A DNA stretch of 40,415 bases from Sphingomonas sp. dw_22 (GTDB lineage: Bacteria; Pseudomonadota; Alphaproteobacteria; Sphingomonadales; Sphingomonadaceae). The notes below the pieces were generated by a model, which saw nothing but the letters and a program-made list of their open reading frames with translations, made no database searches and was not told the origin of the DNA. Positions 1-7,908 of the stretch are shown piece after piece. The translations under genes and the position numbers were made by a program. Positions within the stretch are counted from its first letter, which is position 1; each line of letters starts with the position of its first letter. The DNA lies in assembly GCF_018449795.1 (NCBI RefSeq), contig NZ_JAAVVE010000041.1:1-40415 (forward strand). The letters are read 5' to 3'.

Positions 1-1
1 C

Positions 2-304
2 CCCACCCCCGCCCCCCCCGCCCCGCGGCCGACGCCGCCCGGCGCGGGCCCGGGCCCGCCGCGTGAGGCGGCAAAGGCCGCCCGTCCCGCCGCCATGGGC
101 CGCTATTTCGTTCAGGTCGCCGCACTTTCTTCCGCGGCACGCGCGCAAGCGCTTGCCCAATCCATGAACGGGTTCGTAAAGGCAGGGGGCAGGCTCTACC
201 GCGTCCAGCTCGGACCCTTCGCCACACCCGGCGAGGCCCAGGCGGCGCGAGGCAGGGCCGCCCGGGCAGGATATGGGGATGCGCGCATATTCACGGCCCG
301 GTGA
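2..304 (+). CDS. SPOR-domain protein, 3' end (RlpA-like)
   Basis: The frame is open from base 2 to the TGA at 302-304, so the 5' part lies outside the window. It begins with a very Pro/Ala-rich linker of about 30 residues, encoded by the extreme GC run at 1-60. A compact SPOR domain follows (GRYFVQVAALSS, then LYRVQLGPF and GEAQAARGRAARAGY). SPOR domains bind denuded peptidoglycan at the septum. The gene lies 28 bp before a D,D-carboxypeptidase on the same strand, an arrangement that fits an RlpA-type septal lytic transglycosylase. Only the SPOR tail is visible, so another SPOR-tailed envelope protein is possible. Confidence 0.72.
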   Translation, partial: PTPAPPAPRPTPPGAGPGPPREAAKAARPAAMGRYFVQVAALSSAARAQALAQSMNGFVKAGGRLYRVQLGPFATPGEAQAARGRAARAGYGDARIFTAR

Positions 305-332
305 GAGTACACGCCGCGTTGGGACCGGAAAT

Positions 333-1496
333 ATGAAGAAGTTCGCTGCCGTTTCGTTGCTGGCGCTGGCCGTCGCCACACCGCTCACCGCTGCGAACCC
401 GACGTTCGATACGCCCGCGCCGATCGCCTATATGGAGGATCTCTCCTCCGGCGCGGTGCTGTACGAGAAGGACGCCGATCGCCGCATCCCGCCCGCCTCG
501 ATGGCGAAGATGATGACGGTCTATGTCGCCTTCGATCTCATCAAGAAGGGCGAGCTCAAGCTCGACAAGCAGATCGAGGTGATGCCCGAGACCTGGAGGA
601 AATGGCATTCGCAGGGCTCGACCATGTTCCTGGCCGTCGGCGAGAAGCCGACCGTTTCCGATCTGCTGAAGGGCATCGTCACGCTCTCGGGCAACGATGC
701 CTGCGTGGTGCTGGCGGAAGGCGTCGCCGGCAACGAGGAAGCCTTCGCCAATCTGATGAACCAGCAGGCCAAGCGGCTCGGCCTGACCAACAGCAATTTC
801 GGCACGTCGAACGGCTGGCCCGATGAAGGCCGGACCTATGTGACCGCGCGCGATCTGGCGCATCTCGCCGCCGCGACGATCCGCGACTTCCCGGACCTCT
901 ACAAGCAGTACTATTCGCTGCCGAATTTCACCTGGGGCAAGACGCTGGGCGCCGGTGCCGACATCAGCCAGGCCAATCGCGATCCGCTGCTGGGCAAGGT
1001 CCAGGGCGCCGACGGCCTCAAGACCGGCCATACCGACGAGGCCGGATACGGCTTCACCGGCTCGGCCGAGCAGGGCGGGCGCCGCCTGGTAATGGTCGTC
1101 GCCGGGCTCGATACCTATAATGGCCGCGCCGCCGAATCCGTGCGCTTCATGAACTGGGGCTTCGGCGCCTGGAAGGCGAAGCCGATCGTCTCCAAGGGCC
1201 GCAAGCTCGGTGAAGTGACGGTGCAGGGCGGCGATTCGAGCGAAGTCGGCGTCGTCGCGCCGCGCGACCTGAACGTCACCATCCCGGCGGGCACCACGCC
1301 CGATATGAAGGGCAAGATCGTCTATCAGGGGCCGGTCAAGGCCGGTTTCAAGGCGGGCGATCATATCGCCGATCTCGTCGTCGAATCGCCCGGCATGCCG
1401 GCGCAGATGCTGCCGCTGGTCGCCGAGAAGGATGTCGGCAAGGCCGGTTTCTTCCGCCGCGCCTGGCTGGGCTTCTGGTCGCTGTTCGGGGCATAA
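333..1496 (+). CDS. dacA: D-alanyl-D-alanine carboxypeptidase (PBP5/6 family)
   Basis: 387 aa, about the usual length of the PBP5 family. A signal peptide is visible (MKKFAAVSLLALAVATPLTA). The three penicillin-binding motifs are intact: SMAK (Ser56, Lys59), SGN (118-120) and KTG (229-231). A C-terminal PBP5-type beta domain follows, and the end (FFRRAWLGFWSLF) looks like the amphipathic helix that anchors these enzymes to the inner membrane. The enzyme trims the terminal D-Ala of peptidoglycan stem peptides in the periplasm. ATG 333 was chosen because it begins the signal peptide; an upstream in-frame start at 273 would overlap the SPOR gene and spoil the signal. The exact paralogue (dacA, dacC or dacD) is not certain. 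Confidence 0.93.
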   Translation: MKKFAAVSLLALAVATPLTAANPTFDTPAPIAYMEDLSSGAVLYEKDADRRIPPASMAKMMTVYVAFDLIKKGELKLDKQIEVMPETWRKWHSQGSTMFLAVGEKPTVSDLLKGIVTLSGNDACVVLAEGVAGNEEAFANLMNQQAKRLGLTNSNFGTSNGWPDEGRTYVTARDLAHLAAATIRDFPDLYKQYYSLPNFTWGKTLGAGADISQANRDPLLGKVQGADGLKTGHTDEAGYGFTGSAEQGGRRLVMVVAGLDTYNGRAAESVRFMNWGFGAWKAKPIVSKGRKLGEVTVQGGDSSEVGVVAPRDLNVTIPAGTTPDMKGKIVYQGPVKAGFKAGDHIADLVVESPGMPAQMLPLVAEKDVGKAGFFRRAWLGFWSLFGA

Positions 1497-1539
1497 GCGC
1501 GCGTCCGCCCGAGCGGCGGAGCGGGGTGGGGGCAAGTCG

Positions 1540-2517
1540 TTGGCGGAACTGATCGGCAATATCCCCGCCCGCGAGGCGCTGGCCGCCGCCATGGCGAGCG
1601 GCTCGCTCCATCACGCCTGGCTGATCGCCGGGCCGGAGGGCGTGGGGAAGGGCCGCTTCGCCCGCATGGCGGCGCTGCGCATGCTCGCCGAGGCGGCCGA
1701 GCCGGAGAAGCTCCGCCCCGGCTGGGACGTGCTCGAGACGACGCGCACCTGGCATCTCTCCGAGGCCGGATCGCATCCCGATTTCCGCGTGCTGGCCCGG
1801 CTGCCCAAGGATCCCGAGAAACCGGATGAAGCGCTCGCCCGCTCGATCACGATCGCGCAGGTACGCGGCCTTCAGCCATTGTTCGCCACCAAGCCTTCGC
1901 TGTCCTCGCGCCGGGTGGTGGTCATCGATTCGATCGACGATCTCGAGCGCGGCGCCGCCAATGCGCTCCTCAAGAACCTGGAGGAGCCGCCCGCCGGCAC
2001 GATCTTCATCCTTGTCAGCCATACGCCCGGCCGCCTGCTCCCCACGATCCGCTCGCGCTGTCGCTTGTTGCGCTTCGAGCCGCTGCCGCCTGCCGAAGTT
2101 GCGATGGTGCTGCGTGCCGAGCTGCCCCAGGCCAGCGCCGCCGAGATCGACGCGCTGGTGCGGGCAGGGGAAGGATCGCCTGGCCGCGCGCTGGGCTTTG
2201 CCGGGCTCGACATTGCCGCGCTGGAGACGGACATGGCTCGGCTTGCCGATACCGGCGATCCCGGCAACGCGATCCGCAGCCGCCTCGCCAGGCTGCTCGG
2301 CGCCAAGGCCGCCCAACCGCGCTACGAGGCGTTCTTGGAGCGCGCGCCGACCTTCATCGCCGAACGCGCCCGCAATCTCTCGGGCGAAGCGCTTCGTACC
2401 GCGCTCGACGCCTATGCCGCCGCGCGCGAGCTGGGCGGCGCGGCGATCGGCCTGTCGCTCGATGCCGGCGCCACCGTGTTCGAGATGAGCGGCCTCATCG
2501 CCCGGCTGGCGCGATAG
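1540..2517 (+). CDS. holB: DNA polymerase III subunit delta'
   Basis: 325 aa from a TTG start preceded by a G-rich Shine-Dalgarno (GGTGGGGG, 7 nt away). The earlier in-frame ATG lies inside dacA. The AAA+ clamp-loader fold is clear: Walker A GPEGVGKG near residue 31, a DDLERGAANALLKNLEEPP block, and the SRC motif in SRCRLLRF. It loads the sliding clamp as part of the gamma/tau complex in the cytoplasm. The zinc-binding cysteines known from E. coli delta' are not present between the P-loop and the SRC motif. Its TAG stop directly abuts the stop of the convergent pectate lyase (tag|cta). dacA ends only 43 bp upstream, leaving no room for a tmk gene in between. Confidence 0.92.
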   Translation: MAELIGNIPAREALAAAMASGSLHHAWLIAGPEGVGKGRFARMAALRMLAEAAEPEKLRPGWDVLETTRTWHLSEAGSHPDFRVLARLPKDPEKPDEALARSITIAQVRGLQPLFATKPSLSSRRVVVIDSIDDLERGAANALLKNLEEPPAGTIFILVSHTPGRLLPTIRSRCRLLRFEPLPPAEVAMVLRAELPQASAAEIDALVRAGEGSPGRALGFAGLDIAALETDMARLADTGDPGNAIRSRLARLLGAKAAQPRYEAFLERAPTFIAERARNLSGEALRTALDAYAAARELGGAAIGLSLDAGATVFEMSGLIARLAR

Positions 2518-4110
2518 CTATTTCCCCAGCGCGCCGATCAGCACCTTCATGTTCTCGATATAGGTGCCGGTCGAGATGCCGATCACCGGATGATCGGTGT
2601 CATAGGGCGAAGTGTCGCTGGGATCGCCCACCCGCGTCATGCTGAAATCGCCCGGGGGCGGCGTCGCGGGGCCGTCGCCGATATAGGGATTGCTGGTCGC
2701 CTTGAGCTCGGTCGGCCACCAGCCCTGGGCATTGAGCGTCTTCACCAGCGTCGCGGTGTCGCGCTTGCCCTCGGCAGTGTTCAGGTCCGAGGTCGAGAAA
2801 TCCTCGACCAGGAAATAGCGCGGCAGCGCATGGGCCGGGCCGGGCATGAGGGGCGAATCCTTGGAGATCTCGGCCGGATCGGAGGCTTTCAGCGCCGCAT
2901 ATTCGCGGCGCAGCGCCGGCACGTCGATCGCCCGGGTCGAGCCGTAATGGACGATCGTGTTCTCCGGATTATAGTCGACATAATAGGCGCCGTTGACGAC
3001 GTTCGAGCCGCGGCGATGGACGTAGAGCGGCCGATTGGTGCCGATCTCGATGAAGGTGGGATAGGCCTTGCCGCCCTTCACCTTGTCCGCCGGCAGCTTC
3101 ACGGACTCCAGCCAGTCGAGCGCCTCGGGAACGCGTGCCAGGAACTTGCCATCGCCGGTCAGGCGATAGAAGCGCATGAGCTGCCGGATATTGGAGGCGG
3201 TAGTGTGCGTCACCAGCGCGGTCGGCTCATAGGTGCGCGCGCCGATCGGCTTGAGGTCCAGCGTATATTGCAGTCCCCAGCCCGCCTGGGGTGCGGCCTG
3301 CTGCGTCACGATGAAGACGTTCATGGCCCGGACGATCGCGTCATATACCCGCTGGTCGCCCCCCAGCGCCTGATAGCAATAGATCAGGAACTGGATGTTC
3401 TCGCCCGCGACATCGTCGTTGAAGGTGATGAAGCTGGTATAATCGGGCTTGCCGTGATGGCTGAACTCGCTCTTTAGCGGATAGCGTTGCGGCCAGCCTC
3501 CGATCGGATATTGGCTCTCCAGCACGAAATTCAGCGCCTTCCGGAGCGCAGGTAGGTATTTCGGATCGAGCTTCTCGACATAGAGGCGCAGCAGGAACTG
3601 CATGCTCTCGGACGTGCCGGCATCGTCGAAGGTCGCATTGCCCCAATAATGCTGGAATTCCTCGAGCCGCCACGCATTCCTGCCGATCGTCTCGTACCAG
3701 CGCTTCGTGGACGCCTCGCCGCCGAAATCGCCGAAATAATGCCAGCCGCCACTCTCCTGCTGGATCGCGATCAGCGCATCGGCGGCCTTCTCGGCGGCGG
3801 CCAGGTAATATTCGTCGCCGGTCGCATGGTAAGCATCGAGGAACAGATGGCCCATCGTCGCAGTACCCGGCGGCTGGACCCAGATCATCGTGGGATAGGC
3901 TTCCATCTCGCCCCAGCGGCGCGACATGTCGGGGAGGTAGGACCAGACATAGCCGCCATTGTTGGCGACCTTCTCGACCATGAAGCGCGTCGCGCGCTTC
4001 ATCGTGTCCTCGATCTTCCGCCGGTCCTGCGCCGTCGCCGGCTGGACCATCGCCAGCAGCGCGAGCGCCGCGCACAGCCACGCCATGGCCCTTTGAAATG
4101 CCGATCGCAT
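2518..4110 (-). CDS. secreted pectate lyase, PL10-like
   Basis: 530 aa with a clear Sec signal peptide (about 28 residues, ending PATAQ), so it is exported. The mature part carries the alpha/alpha-toroid-type motifs of pectic acid lyases: NGGYVWSYLPD near residue 50, ESGGWHYFGDF, GGWPQRYPL and FITFNDDVAGENIQFL. It should cleave polygalacturonate by beta-elimination, using Ca2+. Start ATG 4110 has a good Shine-Dalgarno (GGGAGG). A LacI-type operator candidate lies about 55 bp upstream. It stands alone: no TonB receptor or uronate catabolic genes are next to it. The family is confident; exact substrate length preference cannot be read from sequence. Confidence 0.85.
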   Translation of the reverse strand: MRSAFQRAMAWLCAALALLAMVQPATAQDRRKIEDTMKRATRFMVEKVANNGGYVWSYLPDMSRRWGEMEAYPTMIWVQPPGTATMGHLFLDAYHATGDEYYLAAAEKAADALIAIQQESGGWHYFGDFGGEASTKRWYETIGRNAWRLEEFQHYWGNATFDDAGTSESMQFLLRLYVEKLDPKYLPALRKALNFVLESQYPIGGWPQRYPLKSEFSHHGKPDYTSFITFNDDVAGENIQFLIYCYQALGGDQRVYDAIVRAMNVFIVTQQAAPQAGWGLQYTLDLKPIGARTYEPTALVTHTTASNIRQLMRFYRLTGDGKFLARVPEALDWLESVKLPADKVKGGKAYPTFIEIGTNRPLYVHRRGSNVVNGAYYVDYNPENTIVHYGSTRAIDVPALRREYAALKASDPAEISKDSPLMPGPAHALPRYFLVEDFSTSDLNTAEGKRDTATLVKTLNAQGWWPTELKATSNPYIGDGPATPPPGDFSMTRVGDPSDTSPYDTDHPVIGISTGTYIENMKVLIGALGK

Positions 4111-4163
4111 CCTCGCCTCCCTCGATTCTCTTCTTATTGGAAGCAGGCTTAGCAAAACCGGTA

Positions 4164-4177
4164 TGACACCGGTAGCA
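4164..4177. promoter_or_regulatory. candidate LacI-type operator upstream of the pectate lyase
   Basis: TGACACCGGTAGCA is an imperfect palindrome (outer TG/CA, central ACCGGT), the form typical of LacI-family operators. A second ACCGGT sits 5 bp to the left (4157-4162). It lies in the 77-bp gap between the sensor kinase stop and the pectate lyase start, so regulation by a sugar-responsive LacI protein encoded elsewhere is plausible. No regulator gene is in the window. Confidence 0.42.
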
Positions 4178-4187
4178 CCAACTTGGC

Positions 4188-5198
4188 TCAACTGGTCGGC
4201 GAACGGATCGGCAGCACCACGCTGACGCGCAACCCGCCGATCGGCGAGGCGCTCGCCTCCACGCGGCCATGATGCGCCTCCACGATCGCCCGGGCGGTCG
4301 CCAGCGCCAGAGGAGAAGCCACATTGTCGCCTCCGGCGCTGCGATAGAAGGGATCGAACAGGCTCTGCGCCAGCCCGACATCGACGCCCGGCGCGCTGTC
4401 GTCGACAATCAGCCGCCAGGCATCGCGCGCGCCTTCCAGGCCGATCGAAATCCTGCCGCCGGCGGGCGTATAGCGCAGGGCATTGTCGATCAGCGCGTCG
4501 AGCACCTGCGCGATCCGGGCCGCGTCCCATTCGACCGGGATCGAATGTTCGGGCAGTTCCGCCGCGATCAGCTCGACTCCCTGGGCCTGCGCGCGCGGCT
4601 GGTGATCGAGGACCGCATTATGGGCGAGCGCCCGGGCGTCGGTTTCCTCCGGCGTGATCGCGAACCGGCCGAGATCGGCGAGCGCGACCGCGTCGAGATC
4701 GTCGGCGATGTTGATGAGCCGGCGCGCATCTTCTTCGATCGCGTCGAGCAGTGCTTCGGGCAAAGGCGGGCGGAGCGCGCACAGTGCGATGAAATGCTCG
4801 CCGAAATTCACGGCCGGCCGCTTGAGCTCTTCCGAGATAGAGACGAGCCAGGTGCGCCGCGCATTCTCCAGCCTGTTGAAACGGCTGGCCGCGAATTGCA
4901 GGTTGCGCATCGTCGCTACCGTCTCGGGCGGGCCGATTTCCTCGAACGCCAGTTCCTCGTCGCCCTCGGCCGCTGCGCGGCTGAGGCGGTAGAGCTCGAC
5001 ATGCGGCCGCGTCCAGCGCCGGGCCAGGAGATTGGCGGCCACCAGCAGGATGGCAAAAATCCCGACAGCGGCTCCGGCGATGACGGTGGGGTGGCCCAGG
5101 ATCGCGGGATAGCGCGTGGCACCGAAAAGAAGCCCCCCGATCGCCAGCGCGACCAGCAACGCCTGCACGGCGAGAGCCGAGAACATGCCCCTGAACAA
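4188..5198 (-). CDS. BaeS-like sensor histidine kinase, probably catalytically dead
   Basis: 336 aa from TTG 5198, which has GAGGGG at 8-nt spacing; the ATG at 5186 has no usable Shine-Dalgarno. Two N-terminal membrane segments (about 8-26 and 38-57) are followed by a HAMP-like stretch, a dimerisation region and an HATPase domain. The H-box reads SEELKRPA instead of the usual SHELRTPL, so the phospho-acceptor His is Glu123. The N-box (LIDNALRYTP) is intact and the G1 box (DDSAPGVD) is BaeS-like. The glycine-rich G2 box is replaced by PLALATA (296-302). Autophosphorylation therefore seems unlikely. No response regulator is adjacent; it is a lone minus-strand gene just upstream of the pectate lyase. 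Confidence 0.85.
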   Translation of the reverse strand: MFRGMFSALAVQALLVALAIGGLLFGATRYPAILGHPTVIAGAAVGIFAILLVAANLLARRWTRPHVELYRLSRAAAEGDEELAFEEIGPPETVATMRNLQFAASRFNRLENARRTWLVSISEELKRPAVNFGEHFIALCALRPPLPEALLDAIEEDARRLINIADDLDAVALADLGRFAITPEETDARALAHNAVLDHQPRAQAQGVELIAAELPEHSIPVEWDAARIAQVLDALIDNALRYTPAGGRISIGLEGARDAWRLIVDDSAPGVDVGLAQSLFDPFYRSAGGDNVASPLALATARAIVEAHHGRVEASASPIGGLRVSVVLPIRSPTS

Positions 5199-5247
5199 CT
5201 TGTCTGCCCCTCAAACCAGCGAACTGCCGGGGCCTAACCTCGCACAA

Positions 5248-5460
5248 TCATTCGGGGATGTCGAAGCTGTCGATGATCTTGGAGCCGGCCATGAACACCG
5301 CGACCGGGCAGGCGGCGAACAGCAGCCAGCCGCCCCAGCCGGGATATTGCCCGAGATAATGGACACCGCGCTCCACCGCGCCGTTGGCAAGGCCGAAGAT
5401 CACGAGGAAACCCTCGAACTTGGACTTGATGACGAAGAGGCGGCCGATGCGGGTGAGCAT
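5248..5460 (-). CDS. small conserved-looking membrane protein
   Basis: 70 aa starting MLTRIGRLFVIKSKFEGFLV. A hydrophobic segment (GWGGWLLFAACPVAVFMAG) near the C-terminus suggests one, perhaps two, membrane spans, and the tail is acidic (DSFDIPE). An earlier in-frame ATG at 5505 (85 aa) is preceded by AAGG and is a possible alternative; the shorter form starts more like a typical protein. The gene lies between astB and the sensor kinase with no obvious partner. I do not recognise a functional family. Confidence 0.65.
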   Translation of the reverse strand: MLTRIGRLFVIKSKFEGFLVIFGLANGAVERGVHYLGQYPGWGGWLLFAACPVAVFMAGSKIIDSFDIPE

Positions 5461-5524
5461 AGCCGCTATCAAGCAATTCCCGCACCAATGGCGGAAAAGC
5501 GCCATTCCACCTTAACGCTTATGG

Positions 5525-6778
5525 TTACCTGTCAATTAATTCGACAGTTCCGAGCGCTTCGAACAGCGCACGCCGGGCATCCTCGATCTGGGAGATCAAC
5601 CCGGGATCGGCGATGGCCCCCGCCGGGATCTCCTCGGGCCAATGCGACGCCACCACCTCGGCGATACGATCCAGCCTGGCGCCATCGACCAGGAAGCGCG
5701 GATCGACCGTCGCCGGATCGGCCACGACGCGCAGCCTGAGACAAGCCGGGCCGCCGCCATTGGCCATGGACTCGCGCACATCGACCACTTCGAGCCGCCG
5801 GATCGGGCCGTTGCCGGCGACATGTTCCTCCAGCCAGTTCCACACGCCGGGCGTGGCGCGCGCCTCGCTGGGCAGGATCAGCGCCATCTCGCCCGAGGAG
5901 AGCGTCACGAGCTGCGCGTTGAACAGATAGGAGGAAATGGCATCGACCAGGCTCACCCGCGCGGCCGGCACCTCGACGATCTCGACTTCGGGCATGGCCC
6001 GGCGGAGCGCATCGTAGAAGCGCGCCTTGTCCGCGAAAGCCTGTTCGTGTGCGAACAGCACGTGCCCGTTGGCGACCGCGACGACGTCATTATGGAAGGC
6101 ACCCGCCGCGATCGCGGCTTCGGATTGCTGGACGAACAGCGTGCGTGCCGGATCGAGGCCATGACGTCGTGCGACCGCGGCGCTGGCGTCGGGGTGCTGG
6201 CGAGCAGGGAAGGGACCGCCGGCGATGCCGTAGACGAAGATCTCGACACCCGGCGCGCCATGGTTCGGCGCCAGCCGCATGTGATTGGCCGCACCCTCGT
6301 CGCCGAACGGCGCGGGCACCGGCCCATGCACCGCAAAGGCCGGATCGGCAAAGGCCAGGCGGAGCTGCGCCAGCGTCTCGGGCCATTCATGGCTGCGATG
6401 CGGCATGGTGACGAGGTTGGCGACGCTCAGATGGCAGCGCCCATCGGCGGTGTCGGGCGCGGGCGAGACGGTGGCGGCATTGGCCGCCCACATCGCCGAG
6501 GCGGAAAGCGCCTGGGCCTGGCTGTGCGGCGGTGCATGATCGTAGCTGGTGCCAAGCGCCGCGAGCCAGTGGCGATCGGGCCGGGCATGGGGGAGGAGGA
6601 TGCCCTGGGTCAGCCCGAGCGCGAGATTGGCGCGCATCTTGGCGATCCCCTGGAGCGCGGCGGCGCGCGGATGCGAGGTCTCGCCACGGTTCTTCGTCGC
6701 GGCAAGGTTGCCCGGGCTCAAGCCGGCGTAATTGTGGCTCGGCCCGATGATCCCGTCGAAATTGATCTCAGTAAGCAT
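5525..6778 (-). CDS. astB: N-succinylarginine dihydrolase
   Basis: 417 aa, a little shorter than E. coli AstB (447). It converts N2-succinylarginine to N2-succinylornithine, two NH3 and CO2 in the arginine succinyltransferase pathway. The start MLTEINFDGIIGPSHNYAG is diagnostic. The catalytic triad aligns with E. coli Glu174/His248/Cys365 as Glu161 (GDEGAANH), His229 (FHNDVVAVANG) and Cys346 (NGGGPACLRLR); the His-Cys distance of 117 residues is identical. It is the last gene of a minus-strand cluster M20 hydrolase-astA-astB, separated from astA by a 116-bp REP-like repeat region. Confidence 0.96.
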   Translation of the reverse strand: MLTEINFDGIIGPSHNYAGLSPGNLAATKNRGETSHPRAAALQGIAKMRANLALGLTQGILLPHARPDRHWLAALGTSYDHAPPHSQAQALSASAMWAANAATVSPAPDTADGRCHLSVANLVTMPHRSHEWPETLAQLRLAFADPAFAVHGPVPAPFGDEGAANHMRLAPNHGAPGVEIFVYGIAGGPFPARQHPDASAAVARRHGLDPARTLFVQQSEAAIAAGAFHNDVVAVANGHVLFAHEQAFADKARFYDALRRAMPEVEIVEVPAARVSLVDAISSYLFNAQLVTLSSGEMALILPSEARATPGVWNWLEEHVAGNGPIRRLEVVDVRESMANGGGPACLRLRVVADPATVDPRFLVDGARLDRIAEVVASHWPEEIPAGAIADPGLISQIEDARRALFEALGTVELIDR

Positions 6779-6780
6779 CT

Positions 6781-6888
6781 AGCCCCTCCCCTTTAGGGGA
6801 GGGGTTGGGGTGGGGCAGTAATTGCAGGCGAAGGGCTCGGTGAGACTTCCCCCACCCCAAAACCCCTCTCCTGAAGGGGAGGGGCTTA
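6781..6888. repeat. pair of inverted REP-like palindromes between astA and astB
   Basis: Left unit 6781-6815 contains CCCCTCCCCTTTAGGGGAGG and then GGTTGGGGTGGGG. The right unit 6849-6888 is an inverted, slightly diverged copy (CCCCACCCCAAAACCCCTCT, then CCTGAAGGGGAGGGG). Each unit folds as a strong GC-rich hairpin, and the pair forms a larger cruciform of about 108 bp. It fills nearly the whole astA-astB gap. It may act as a REP/BIME element and as an intra-operon terminator or mRNA-stability hairpin. Confidence 0.8.
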
Positions 6889-6894
6889 TTGTCC

Positions 6895-7908
6895 TCACCG
6901 CGCGACATGCATCACCTCGTCGCCAATCCCCACACCCAGGGTTTCCGCCGCCACCGGATCGATCGTCACGCCGCCCTCGGCCACCTTCACGCGCCCCTGC
7001 GTCACCTGGAACTCGGCAAGATGGCCAGTCGCGATCAGCGCGGCCTCGCCACCCGCCTCGATCCCGACGATCTCTGCCGTCACCGCGTCGCGCACCGTTC
7101 GCACCTGATCGATGCGGGCGGTCATCGTCGGCCCGCCGTCGAAGATGTCGATATAATTCTCGAACGCGAAGCCCTCATTCTCCAGCATCCGCATCGCCGC
7201 GCGGCCCGAGGGGTGGGGCAGGCCGATCACGGCGCGGGCATGCTCGCTCAGCATCGCGGTGTAGACCGGGTGCTTGGGCATCAGATCGGCGATGAACTGG
7301 TTGCCATGGGTGGCGTTGAACTCGTCCGCCTGCTGGAAGCTCATCCCGAAGAAACGGCCGGCCACCCCGTCCCAGAAGGGCGATCCGCCCGCCTCGTCGA
7401 TCACCCCGCGCAGCTCGGCCAGGATGCGATCGGCGAAGCGCGCGCGGTGGCGGGCGATGAACAGATAGCGGCTGCGCGCGAGCAGCATGCCCAGCCCGCC
7501 GGCCCGTTCGCCCGGATGGAGAAACAGCCCGCCCACCTCGCTGCCCCCTTCCAGATCGTTGACCAGGCTGAGGATCTCGGCGCGGAAAGTACGATCCAGC
7601 TCCTGGCTGTGCTTCGTCTCGGTGGCGATGCGATAGCTGTAGAAGGGCCATTTCTGGCCGACGCGCGTGAAGATCTGGCAGGTGCCGCGCACCTCGCCGG
7701 TCTCGGCATTCTCCAGGATCAGCACGAACAGATCGTCATGCGCCCCGCCGTCCTCGGGCCGTTCGAACGCGGCATGGCTGCGGACCAGCTTGGCGCGCAG
7801 CGCGTCCTTCTCGGGCGGCAGGTTGGTGAAGCCGCCGCCGGTGAGCTTCGCCATTTCGTAGAGATGCTGGAGATCCTCGTCGCGCGCGGCGCGGATGCGG
7901 AAGCTCAT
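6895..7908 (-). CDS. astA: arginine N-succinyltransferase
   Basis: 337 aa, the usual AstA length. It transfers succinyl from succinyl-CoA to the alpha-amino group of arginine, the first step of the AST pathway. Family landmarks: RAARDEDLQHLYEMAKLTGGG at the N-terminus, EVGGLFLHPGERAGGLGMLL, SPFWDGVAGRFFGMSF, and DIFDGGPTM near the C-terminus. Its ATG overlaps the TGA of the upstream M20 hydrolase (ATGA), so the two are translationally coupled. The AstC, AstD and AstE genes are not nearby. Confidence 0.95.
   Translation of the reverse strand: MSFRIRAARDEDLQHLYEMAKLTGGGFTNLPPEKDALRAKLVRSHAAFERPEDGGAHDDLFVLILENAETGEVRGTCQIFTRVGQKWPFYSYRIATETKHSQELDRTFRAEILSLVNDLEGGSEVGGLFLHPGERAGGLGMLLARSRYLFIARHRARFADRILAELRGVIDEAGGSPFWDGVAGRFFGMSFQQADEFNATHGNQFIADLMPKHPVYTAMLSEHARAVIGLPHPSGRAAMRMLENEGFAFENYIDIFDGGPTMTARIDQVRTVRDAVTAEIVGIEAGGEAALIATGHLAEFQVTQGRVKVAEGGVTIDPVAAETLGVGIGDEVMHVAR

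Noticed and set aside
1..60. Poly-C tract as a phase-variation element
   Set aside because: It is a coding Pro-rich linker, interrupted often and in frame.
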